A stretch of 64,000 bases of DNA from DAOTWP01 sp034435675 (GTDB taxonomy: Bacteria; Chloroflexota; Anaerolineae; Aggregatilineales; Phototrophicaceae), in assembly GCA_034435675.1 (NCBI GenBank), contig DAOTWP010000382.1, positions 1-64,000 on the forward strand. Direction: 5' to 3'. The position numbers were made by a program, and so were the translations under genes. Below, piece by piece: positions 8,039 to 15,076 of this stretch. Every line of letters starts with the position of its first letter. Position 1 is the first letter of the stretch. The notes under the pieces are model-generated. The model did not search any database, was not told where the DNA came from, and saw only the letters and a list, made by a program, of their open reading frames with translations.

Positions 8039-8058
8039 TGTGTCGCAATTGCGGCACA
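8039..8058. promoter_or_regulatory. 20-bp near-perfect palindrome upstream of the Rieske gene
   Basis: TGTG-T-CGCAATTGCG-G-CACA is symmetrical except for one pair. The core CGCAATTGCG is a perfect 10-bp palindrome. It ends 23 bases before the Rieske start codon, where a repressor operator would sit. No regulator is assigned. Confidence 0.4.
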
Positions 8059-8081
8059 ATCAGCAGAAAGGGTGATTGCAA

Positions 8082-8447
8082 ATGGCGCGTGTTTCGGTTG
8101 GCAGACTCAACGACTTTCAGGTTGACAGTGTCAAACTGGTCAAGGCAGACGGCAAGCCGCTGTTGATCGTCCGCACAACAGACGGTGTCTGCGCGGTGCA
8201 GAGCACCTGCGTGCATATGCCGCTGCCGCTGGCGGGCGGCAAGCTGGAAGGCGAACTCCTCACATGTCCCTGGCACAACTCGCAGTTTAATGTCTGCACG
8301 GGTGAGAACATTGACTGGGTGCGCGGGGTGGCGGGCGTACAGCTTCCCGGTTGGTCGCGCAAGCTGCTGGCGCTGGGCAAAAAGCCGCAGGCGCTGGCGA
8401 CCTATCCGGTCAGCGTTGAGGCGGACGAGATCTTCGTCGAAATCTGA
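8082..8447 (+). CDS. Rieske [2Fe-2S] protein
   Basis: 121 residues from the ATG preceded by AAGGG at proper spacing; a TTG two codons upstream is less likely. Cluster ligands are visible as C43-V-H45 and C62-P-W-H65 in a compact Rieske fold. It lacks a membrane helix and a twin-arginine signal, so it resembles soluble ferredoxin-type Rieske proteins of dioxygenase systems or nitrite reductase small subunits rather than bc1 subunits. It converges with the MBL-hydrolase gene with a 1-base gap. An electron-transfer partner is not obvious nearby. Confidence 0.9.
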   Translation: MARVSVGRLNDFQVDSVKLVKADGKPLLIVRTTDGVCAVQSTCVHMPLPLAGGKLEGELLTCPWHNSQFNVCTGENIDWVRGVAGVQLPGWSRKLLALGKKPQALATYPVSVEADEIFVEI

Positions 8448-8448
8448 G

Positions 8449-9465
8449 TCAGACCACCCACCAGCGCCACGAGCCGCTGTCGTCCAGACCACGATGCAGC
8501 GTGCCCAACCGCGCCAGATAATCAAGATGTGCCAGCGCCTCCATCATGGCAAAACGCCATTCGTGGTGCGTGAAGTATTTGAACTCAAAGATGCCCAGCG
8601 CGACCTCGTGGACGGTTACGCCAGTCGCCCCGGTTGCTTTGACGACAGCGACACAGCGTTCCAGCCGCGCCGCATGATGCCCCAGCAGTTCGCTCACCCG
8701 CCCGGTCCAGTCGTCAATCAGCGCGCGGTGACCGGGCAGCGCCAGGCGTACATCAAGCGCTTGCAGGTTATGCAGCGATTCCATAAAGCGCCGCAGGGGT
8801 TCAGGCTGTGTTTCGGGCCACAGCCCGATGTTCGGCGTAATCTTAATTAGCACATGATCACCGCAAAGCAGCAGCCGGTCCACCGCATCGTAAAACAGCA
8901 GTTGACCATCACTGTGCCCTGGCGCGTGGATCAGGCGAAATTCGCGGCTGCCGATGCGCAGGCAGTCGTCGGTCAACAGGTCATGTTCGATAGGATGCGG
9001 AAAGGTCATGCTGCGCGTGCTGTCCACGCCCGCGACGACTGGCTGCACCTGATCGGCAGGCATTCCGGCGGCACTGAGATAATCGCTCAGGAACTGATCG
9101 CGGTTCGCCGGTGGATTGCGCCAAGTGCTTTCGGCAAAGGCGCTTTCGGTGGGGGACATGCGCACGGGCGGCAGATGCCCACCTGCCGTCTGCGCCTGCT
9201 GCTGCAACCAGCCCGCCATGCCGTAGTGGTCGGGGTGGCAGTGCGTCAGCACAATCTGCGTGATCTGCCCCGGACTGATACCCAGCGCTGCCCACGCCGC
9301 GCGCCACGCCGCCTCGCCTTCGGGCGTGTGAATGCCCGTATCCAGCACTGCCCAGCCATCGCCATCGCGCAGCAGATAGCAGTTGACGATACGCAGCGCA
9401 AACGGCAGCGGCAGCTGCACCTGAATAATATCGTCGGCAATGTGCTGGAACAGGGTGTCAGACAT
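8449..9465 (-). CDS. MBL-fold metallo-hydrolase
   Basis: 338 residues starting MSDTLFQHI, with SD GAGGA 8 bases upstream; the frame runs much further back, but that part overlaps sigZ and is not coding. Metal ligands are H75-C-H77-P-D79-H80, then IHAPGHSDGQLL, LLLCGDH and LALPGHRALIDDW. The glyoxalase II/LACTB2-like layout is completed by a C-terminal winged-helix segment (VHEVALGIF, then AMMEALAHLDYLARLG). It probably hydrolyses a thioester or another ester using two zinc ions. It is divergent from sigZ. Confidence 0.9.
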   Translation of the reverse strand: MSDTLFQHIADDIIQVQLPLPFALRIVNCYLLRDGDGWAVLDTGIHTPEGEAAWRAAWAALGISPGQITQIVLTHCHPDHYGMAGWLQQQAQTAGGHLPPVRMSPTESAFAESTWRNPPANRDQFLSDYLSAAGMPADQVQPVVAGVDSTRSMTFPHPIEHDLLTDDCLRIGSREFRLIHAPGHSDGQLLFYDAVDRLLLCGDHVLIKITPNIGLWPETQPEPLRRFMESLHNLQALDVRLALPGHRALIDDWTGRVSELLGHHAARLERCVAVVKATGATGVTVHEVALGIFEFKYFTHHEWRFAMMEALAHLDYLARLGTLHRGLDDSGSWRWWVV

Positions 9466-9600
9466 AGCGTAATCCTCAGTGTGAGCGCTTTTGGGGCAAT
9501 AGTAACACGCCCGCTGGTGTACGGCATTAGAGCCAATTTGCGTCTTTTTGACCGCGAAATCGTCTATAGTAAAGGGTAAGAGCATCAAGGAGTCGCGTTT

Positions 9601-10185
9601 ATGGACGCCGCCGCAGTTGAAAACGTCTGGAACAGCTTCAATACCCGTCTGGAGCGCTTTGTCCGCAGCCGAGTTGAGGACACACAGGCTGCGGATGATG
9701 TGCTGCAAGATGTTTACCTGAAAATCCATCGCAGCATCGACAGCCTGCATGATGAAGAACGCCTGCAAGCCTGGATCTACCAGATTACCCGCAACACCAT
9801 TCATGATTATTATCGCAGCCAGAAAGCCTTGATTGGAATCACGGAGCTGGATGACGACACGCCGCTGTTCATCCAGCAGACCGAGGATACCGATGACGAA
9901 ATCACCCAGCGGCTGGTGGGTAGTGTGCGGGCGATGATTGACGCGCTGCCAGAAGATTACCGCCAGGCGCTGCTGTTGACCGAGATTGACGGGCTGACCC
10001 AGCGCGAACTGGCGGAACGCCTGGGGATTTCGCTGTCCGGCGCGAAGTCGCGGGTGCAGCGCGGGCGCAGACTGCTGCGCGAAATGCTGCTCGCCTGCTG
10101 CCACTTCGAGTTTGACCGCTTGGGCAAGGTAATTGATTACTATCCGCACTGCAAATCCTGTATGGACGATGCATGCAGCGCATAA
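9601..10185 (+). CDS. sigZ: ECF sigma factor, SigZ-like
   Basis: 194 residues, SD AAGGAG upstream. Region 2 (RFVRSRVEDTQAADDVLQDV, then AWIYQITRNTIHDYYRS) and region 4 (ALPEDYRQALLLTEIDGLTQ, then ELAERLGISLSGAKSRVQRGRR) are intact. The C-terminus carries the Cys-rich tail characteristic of SigZ (CCHFEF, then PHCKSCMDDAC), which could bind a metal or metalloid. No anti-sigma gene is adjacent. It is followed by arsM, a linkage that suggests a role in the arsenic response. TATAGT lies at 9565-9570, but no matching -35 is visible. Confidence 0.88.
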   Translation: MDAAAVENVWNSFNTRLERFVRSRVEDTQAADDVLQDVYLKIHRSIDSLHDEERLQAWIYQITRNTIHDYYRSQKALIGITELDDDTPLFIQQTEDTDDEITQRLVGSVRAMIDALPEDYRQALLLTEIDGLTQRELAERLGISLSGAKSRVQRGRRLLREMLLACCHFEFDRLGKVIDYYPHCKSCMDDACSA

Positions 10186-10297
10186 TAATGAGGCGCATGA
10201 TGGATCGGCTGCTGTCCAGTTTGCGTCCTTTTGCTGGGCTGCTGCGTCTACACAGGTATCAGACCGAAACTACAGACCAACAGGGAGATGCAGTATC

Positions 10298-11068
10298 ATG
10301 AGCAGCACTCAACAGATTCACGATGTAGTGCAGGAACGTTATGGTGCGCTGGCACGCCAGCAGAGCAGCGGACAATCCGCAAGCTGCTGCGGCGATGACT
10401 GCGGATGCAGCAGTGAAGTGCAGCTTTACGACAGCACCATGCTGGAAGGACTGCCGCTGGATGTCACCGGCTTGAGTCTGGGCTGTGGCGACCCGGTTAC
10501 AATTGCCGGGCTGAAACCGGGCGAGCGCGTGCTGGATCTGGGCAGCGGCGGCGGCATCGATTGTTTTCTGGCGGCGCGGCAGGTTGGCGCCGAAGGGTAT
10601 GTCATCGGCGTGGACATGACGCCTGATATGCTGGCAAAAGCAAACGCCAGCAAAGCAAAAATGGGCGTGAGCAATGTTGAATTTCGTCAGGGGCAAATCG
10701 AAGCGCTGCCTGTCGAGGACAACAGTATGGACATCGTCATGTCCAACTGCGTGATCAACCTCTCGCCGGACAAAACCAGCGTATTCCGCGAGGCGCTGCG
10801 CGTGCTCAAGCCCGGCGGGCGGGTCAGTATCAGCGATATTGTCACCGATGGCGAATTCACGCCCGAACTGCGTGCCGATGCCGCCAAATGGGCAGAATGT
10901 GTCACCGGGGCGATTGATGTCAACGAGTATACAGGCATGATGCGCGCGGCGGGCTTCACCGCTATTCAGGTGGTGGATAAGGTTGAAGCAGAAGATATTG
11001 TGTCGCGCCAGCCGGGCATGCCGCGTATCTACAGCGCCCGCATCACGGCGTATAAGCCCGCGCTCTGA
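10298..11068 (+). CDS. arsM: Arsenite S-adenosylmethionine methyltransferase
   Basis: 256 residues, SD GGGAGA. Methylates As(III) using SAM, producing volatile or less toxic species. The SAM-binding motif VLDLGSGGGIDCF and GVDMTPDML are clear. The three conserved ArsM cysteines are present at C63 (LGCGDP), C151 (SNCVINLSPDK) and C201 (AECVTGA). An N-terminal Cys cluster CCGDDCGC (30-37) is also typical of bacterial ArsM. It lies 112 bases downstream of sigZ and is the first enzyme of the arsenic cluster extending to 14429. Confidence 0.95.
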   Translation: MSSTQQIHDVVQERYGALARQQSSGQSASCCGDDCGCSSEVQLYDSTMLEGLPLDVTGLSLGCGDPVTIAGLKPGERVLDLGSGGGIDCFLAARQVGAEGYVIGVDMTPDMLAKANASKAKMGVSNVEFRQGQIEALPVEDNSMDIVMSNCVINLSPDKTSVFREALRVLKPGGRVSISDIVTDGEFTPELRADAAKWAECVTGAIDVNEYTGMMRAAGFTAIQVVDKVEAEDIVSRQPGMPRIYSARITAYKPAL

Positions 11069-11111
11069 ACAGACCGTCTCACTCCAACAGGGCGAAAGAG
11101 GAGGCACGCAC

Positions 11112-11294
11112 ATGCTTTACAATCATCAATATGCTCATGAACGCATCAAAGTGCTTCAGCGTGAAGCGTTGCAGCGGCATCTGGTTTATCTGCTGACTGT
11201 ATGCTGCCAGCGCAGCCGCCTGTACCCATTGGGGGGCTGGCTGCTGGCGCGCCTGCGCGCTTCAGCACGCTGGCGCTGCTGTCCGCAGGCATGA
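11112..11294 (+). CDS. Small basic Cys-containing protein of 60 residues
   Basis: A strong SD (GGAGG, 7 bases before ATG) and a position 43 bases after arsM support translation. The sequence starts MLYNHQYAHERIKVLQREA, a polar helix, followed by a short hydrophobic or amphipathic stretch and an Arg-rich end with WRCCPQA. Cysteine pairs (VCC and RCC) could bind As(III). No family is recognised. It may be a small component of the arsenic module or a general small protein often found in such genomes. Confidence 0.6.
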   Translation: MLYNHQYAHERIKVLQREALQRHLVYLLTVCCQRSRLYPLGGWLLARLRASARWRCCPQA

Positions 11295-11410
11295 TCGCTT
11301 CCCGTGAGCAGGCTGGATGACAGCCACCGGGTGCTGCGGAGCAACCAACAAAACACATAGCGTTGAGTGGGCTTGTCTGGTGCAAGCCCGTTCGTATTTT
11401 GAGGGAACAG

Positions 11411-12664
11411 ATGACCACTTCGTTGCGTTTATCCTCGCGGTTGCCGCTGTATTACGGGTGGGTGCTGGTGGTCGCACTGGCGATCACCGAAACCGTTTCG
11501 TTTGGCGTGCTGCTCTACAGTTTCACGATTTTTGTCAAACCGATGCAGGAGGAACTGGGCTGGAGCAGCGCCCAGATTACCGGCGCGAACGGGCTGGCTT
11601 GGCTGGTCAGCGCCATAGTCGGAGTGTGGCTGGGGCGCGTGCTGGATCAGTATGGACCCCGCCTGCTGATGACGCTGGGGTCACTTAGTGCGGCGGCGCT
11701 GGTCGTGGCGTGGTCTGCTGTCCAGTCCGTCGAAGCCTTCTTTCTGGTCTGGTTCCTGATCGGTGTCACCAAAGCGATGGTGTTGTATGACCCGGCGTTC
11801 TGGGTGGTCGCCGACTGGTTTGTCCGGCGGCGGCGGCAGGCGCTGACACTGCTGACCTTTATTGCCGGGTTTGCCAGCATCATTTTTACCCCGCTGGCAC
11901 AGCGCCTGCTGGAAGCACAGGGCTGGCGCGGGGCATTGCTGACTCTGGCACTGCTGCTAGCCCTCATTACCGTCCCGATTCATGCGCTGCTGCTGCGCCG
12001 CCAGCCATCTGATCTGGGCTTGCAGCCCGATGGTGTGCCACTGCCTGCCGGGGATGCCCCCGCGCCGCCTGTGGAACGCAGCCTGACACGACGCGAAGCA
12101 CTGCGCCGCCCGGTGTTCTGGTGGCTGACCATCGCCTTTGGCTTGAACGATGTCAGTGTCAGCGTCGTGATTCTCTTTCTCGTCCCCTATCTGATCGATT
12201 CCGGTTATGGGGCAGCGTTCGCCGCGCTGGCAGCAGGCTTAATCGGGCTGGCATCGCTGCCGGGGCGGGTCGTGTTCACCCTGTCCGGGGCACGCTGGTC
12301 GCCTGGCGGGGTAGCAGCACTGCTGTTTGTCTTGCAAAGCGTGTCGCTGGTGGTGCTGGTGTTTGCCCGCAGCGAAACCGCCGTGCTGACCTTCGTGTTC
12401 ATCTTTGGTGCGGGCTTCGGCGCGATTACGCCCACGCGGGCAGCGCTGGTCGCGGAGTATTTTGGTCGGATGGAATATGGCGCGATCAGCGGCATGATGC
12501 GCCTGGGGATTATCGTCGCGGGCAGCCTTGCGCCGGTCATCGCGGGCAGCATTTACGATGCAACCGGGACGCTGGAAATTGTGCTCTGGGTACTCGCGGG
12601 CACATCGGTGCTGTCGGTGGTGTCTGTGCTGCTGGGCACGCGCGCGGCGGCACATGCTGATTAA
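11411..12664 (+). CDS. MFS transporter (12 TM), oxalate/formate antiporter-like
   Basis: 417 residues from the ATG with SD GAGGG 5 bases upstream; a TTG 16 codons further up has no SD. Twelve hydrophobic segments are visible, with a central cytoplasmic loop (about residues 190-225) and the MFS signature GVWLGRVLDQYGPR between helices 2 and 3. The family exports or exchanges small anions or drugs. It lies inside the arsenic cluster, which otherwise has no ArsB, Acr3 or ArsJ-like gene, so it may be the arsenical exporter; that role is inference from position. Confidence 0.88.
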   Translation: MTTSLRLSSRLPLYYGWVLVVALAITETVSFGVLLYSFTIFVKPMQEELGWSSAQITGANGLAWLVSAIVGVWLGRVLDQYGPRLLMTLGSLSAAALVVAWSAVQSVEAFFLVWFLIGVTKAMVLYDPAFWVVADWFVRRRRQALTLLTFIAGFASIIFTPLAQRLLEAQGWRGALLTLALLLALITVPIHALLLRRQPSDLGLQPDGVPLPAGDAPAPPVERSLTRREALRRPVFWWLTIAFGLNDVSVSVVILFLVPYLIDSGYGAAFAALAAGLIGLASLPGRVVFTLSGARWSPGGVAALLFVLQSVSLVVLVFARSETAVLTFVFIFGAGFGAITPTRAALVAEYFGRMEYGAISGMMRLGIIVAGSLAPVIAGSIYDATGTLEIVLWVLAGTSVLSVVSVLLGTRAAAHAD

Positions 12665-12678
12665 CGCCTGAATGCAGG

Positions 12679-12743
12679 TTGCCAGTCTGCCTTGCGTAGA
12701 TTATAATTCAAAATGAATTGCAGCAAATGAGATTGAATTATAA
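12679..12743 (+). promoter_or_regulatory. arsC promoter with ArsR-type operator
   Basis: TTGCCA (12679-12684), a 17-base spacer and TATAAT (12702-12707) form a near-consensus promoter. The palindrome ATAATTCA-N3-TGAATT starts at the third base of the -10. A perfect 11-bp inverted repeat TTATAATTCAA/TTGAATTATAA (12701-12711 and 12733-12743) links it to a second half site. The same palindrome in the same -10 register occurs at 13957. Confidence 0.72.
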
Positions 12744-12758
12744 TTGGAGCAAAATAGC

Positions 12759-13199
12759 ATGCGCAAACAGAATGTGTTGATTTTGTGTACAGGCAATTCC
12801 GTCCGCAGCCAGATGGCAGAAGGTTTTCTGCGCAGCATTGCCGGCGATCGCTTTGAAGTTTACAGTGCCGGGCTGAAGCCTGTCGGGGTCAATCCCTTGA
12901 CTGTGCAGGTGATGGCTGAGAGTGGCATTGATATTCGCCAACAGCACTCAAAAAGCGTCAAGGAATATCTGGGGCGTTTGCAGGCAAAGTACGTGATTAC
13001 CGTTTGCCAAGAAGCAGACCAGAACTGCCCGATGGGGTTGTGGAGCAGCGGGCAGAAACTATACTGGCCTTTTGACGATCCGGCAGCCGCCGAGGGGGAT
13101 ACAGAAAACCAGCTGCCAGAATTTCGGCGGGTGCGTGATGAGATTCGTGCTAAAATTATTGCCTGGTTAGCACAACTCGAACCCGTATCCGATGCCTGA
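12759..13199 (+). CDS. arsC: Arsenate reductase, LMW-phosphatase type (thioredoxin-linked)
   Basis: 146 residues starting MRKQNVLILC with SD GGAGC. Reduces As(V) to As(III). The P-loop C10-T-G-N-S-V-R and the resolving cysteines C83 and C90 (ITVCQEADQNCP) are in the positions of the pI258-type enzyme, which is recycled by thioredoxin. The YWPFDDPAAAEG segment supplies the catalytic Asp. The gene overlaps the arsR-arsC fusion by 8 bases, so the two are cotranslated from the promoter at 12679-12707. Confidence 0.95.
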   Translation: MRKQNVLILCTGNSVRSQMAEGFLRSIAGDRFEVYSAGLKPVGVNPLTVQVMAESGIDIRQQHSKSVKEYLGRLQAKYVITVCQEADQNCPMGLWSSGQKLYWPFDDPAAAEGDTENQLPEFRRVRDEIRAKIIAWLAQLEPVSDA

Positions 13200-13944
13200 A
13201 CACGATGCTCCGCCTGAGATCCTAAAGCTGTTAGCACATGAACTGCGCTGGTCTTTGCTCATGCAGCTTGCTGCTGGTGATTATCGCGTCAATGAACTGG
13301 TTGAGCGCGTGACCGAACCGGCAAATCTGGTGTCATACCACCTGAAGAAGCTGCGCGACGAGGGTGTCGTGACGGCACGCCGCAGCGATGCCGATGCTCG
13401 TGACATCTATTACAGCCTGGACATCGAAGCCCTGCGCAGCCAGTATCAGGCGGCTGGCAATGCCCTGCATCCGGCGTTGGGGGCGGGGACGACCGCTGTG
13501 CAACTGCCGCTGGCACACCTGCCTGCGCTGCGTGTGCTGTTTATCTGTACGCACAACAGCGCGCGCTCACAAATGGCAGCGGCACTGCTGCGCCAGCAAA
13601 GCGGCGGGCAGGTGGCTGCCTTCAGCGCGGGCAGTCACCCAACCAGCATCCACCCGGAAACCATCCGCACCATGGCGTCGTTGTATGGCATTGACCTGCA
13701 CGGCGAACGAACCACCCATGTGGATGAATTTGCCGGGCAGGCATTCGATTACGTCATCACCGTGTGCGATCATGCGCGCGAAATCTGCCCCACATTCCCC
13801 GGCGGCGTACTCCTGCACTGGGGCTTCCCCGATCCGGCGCAGGTTGAACCTGCCGCCGCCCGCGCCGCGGCTTTCCAGCAGACTGCCCGGCGGCTTTGCT
13901 CCCGCGTGCAGCATTTTCTGACAGGACTTGTCGCTTCAAACTAG
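13192..13944 (+). CDS. ArsR-ArsC fusion: winged-helix regulator joined to arsenate reductase
   Basis: 250 residues. Residues about 5-85 form an ArsR helix-turn-helix (DYRVNELVERVTEPANLVSY, then HLKKLRDEGVVTARR), and residues 113-245 form an LMW-PTP-type ArsC with P-loop C119-T-H-N-S-A-R and redox pair C192/C199. The fusion architecture is known in several phyla. The HTH part contains no cysteine at all, so the usual As(III)-binding CVC site is missing; sensing may depend on the reductase half. It probably represses the two palindromic sites at 12702 and 13957. The start overlaps the end of arsC. Confidence 0.93.
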   Translation: MPEHDAPPEILKLLAHELRWSLLMQLAAGDYRVNELVERVTEPANLVSYHLKKLRDEGVVTARRSDADARDIYYSLDIEALRSQYQAAGNALHPALGAGTTAVQLPLAHLPALRVLFICTHNSARSQMAAALLRQQSGGQVAAFSAGSHPTSIHPETIRTMASLYGIDLHGERTTHVDEFAGQAFDYVITVCDHAREICPTFPGGVLLHWGFPDPAQVEPAAARAAAFQQTARRLCSRVQHFLTGLVASN

Positions 13945-13951
13945 GTTCTCG

Positions 13952-13975
13952 TGATATAATTCAGCCTGAATTGTA
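13952..13975 (+). promoter_or_regulatory. Second ars promoter/operator with extended -10
   Basis: TGATATAAT (13952-13960) is an extended -10 with no good -35. ATAATTCA-N3-TGAATT (13957 onward) overlaps the -10 exactly as at 12704. It drives the third arsC, whose SD AAGGG follows at 13989. Confidence 0.68.
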
Positions 13976-14000
13976 TCAATTGGGATTGAAGGGCATGCTG

Positions 14001-14429
14001 ATGATGTTACAGGTTCTGATTTTGTGTACTGCCAATTCCGCGCGCAGCCAGATGGCAGAAGGGCTGCTGCGGCACCTCGCCGGGGAACGACTGGCAGTTT
14101 ACAGCGCCGGGACAAAACCCTCCACCGTGAACCCTTTTGCGATTCGCGCCATGCAGCAGCGCGGGATTGACATCAGCGGGCAGCACAGCAAACACCTCAA
14201 CGAATTCCTGACACAGCCGTTTGATTATGTCATCACTGTTTGCGATGCCGCCGCCGAAACCTGCCCGGTGTTCCCCGGCAAAGCCGAGCGCATTCACTGG
14301 AGCTTTCCTGACCCGGCAGCAGTGGAAGGCGATGATCCGGCGCGTCTGGCGGCTTTCGCGGCAGTGCGCGATGGGCTGGAGGCGCAGTTAGCAGCATGGC
14401 TCAACGGGCTGCCCGCAACCCACCCCTGA
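14001..14429 (+). CDS. arsC: Arsenate reductase, second stand-alone LMW-phosphatase type
   Basis: 142 residues starting MMLQVLILC. Of three nearby ATGs, the one at 14001 has the best spacing (7 bases) to SD AAGGG. P-loop C9-T-A-N-S-A-R, redox cysteines C81 and C88 (TVCDAAAETCP) and the acid loop WSFPDPAAVEG are intact. It is about as similar to the ArsC half of the preceding fusion as to the first arsC, suggesting local duplication. It has its own operator-controlled promoter, so the cluster can raise reductase dosage independently of the regulator. Confidence 0.94.
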   Translation: MMLQVLILCTANSARSQMAEGLLRHLAGERLAVYSAGTKPSTVNPFAIRAMQQRGIDISGQHSKHLNEFLTQPFDYVITVCDAAAETCPVFPGKAERIHWSFPDPAAVEGDDPARLAAFAAVRDGLEAQLAAWLNGLPATHP

Positions 14430-14553
14430 GAATTGCCCGCTGCTGCGCTATAATCGCCCACACCAATCGGTTACAGCTCAGTTCGCGCAGCATGCGCTAT
14501 GGCGCGCGCTATGATCGCGATGCGCTTGCACAGGGTTACGGAGTGCAGTTCCA

Positions 14554-14934
14554 ATGCTTATTGCGTTACTCAAGGCAAAAATCCATCAGGCAGTGGTGAC
14601 AGCGGCTGACCTGAATTATGTCGGCAGCATCGGCATTGACAGCGACCTGCTGGCGCAAAGCGGCATTTACCCCTACGAAAAAGTGCTGGTCAGCGATATT
14701 GACAACGGGTCCCGGCTGGAAACCTACGTGATACCCAAACCGGCTGGCAGCCGCGAAGTCTCGCTTAACGGTGCAGCGGCGCGGTTGGTCGCGCCCGGTG
14801 ACCGCATCATCATCATGGCATTCATGTATGTGACGCCGCCGCCACCTGCCGAATTTGAACCACGCATTCTGATCCTGGATCACAACAATGAAATCGTGGA
14901 AATGCGCGGCACACTGCCCGACTCAGGGGATTAG
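14554..14934 (+). CDS. panD: Aspartate 1-decarboxylase
   Basis: 126 residues, the standard PanD length. Makes beta-alanine for pantothenate and CoA. The self-cleavage site G24-S25 (LNYVGSIGID), which generates the pyruvoyl group, is present, as are the conserved Lys9 and the Tyr in NYVG. The second half (LNGAAARLVAPGDRIIIMAFM) matches the beta-barrel. No other pantothenate gene is adjacent. A TATAAT at 14449-14454 could be its -10, without a recognisable -35. Confidence 0.95.
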   Translation: MLIALLKAKIHQAVVTAADLNYVGSIGIDSDLLAQSGIYPYEKVLVSDIDNGSRLETYVIPKPAGSREVSLNGAAARLVAPGDRIIIMAFMYVTPPPPAEFEPRILILDHNNEIVEMRGTLPDSGD

Positions 14935-15076
14935 GGTGCCGCCGAATTTTCACGAACTTTTAGCAGCGCAATCCCCCGACTTGCGGTAGGATGATGATGG
15001 CGCCGCGTGTTCGCACTGCGGCGTCACGCCATAAGTCTTTAGTCTAGAACACACTGGTTCAATAAGGAGCGTATTT

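Noticed and set aside
14449..14454. TATAAT before panD as a promoter
   Set aside because: No -35 at the right distance (TTGCCC lies only 10 bases upstream), so it is mentioned only in the gene entry.
14949..14961. 13-base sequence TTCACGAACTTTT, also at 40939-40951
   Set aside because: A 13-base match is expected many times by chance in 64 kb, and the flanks do not match.
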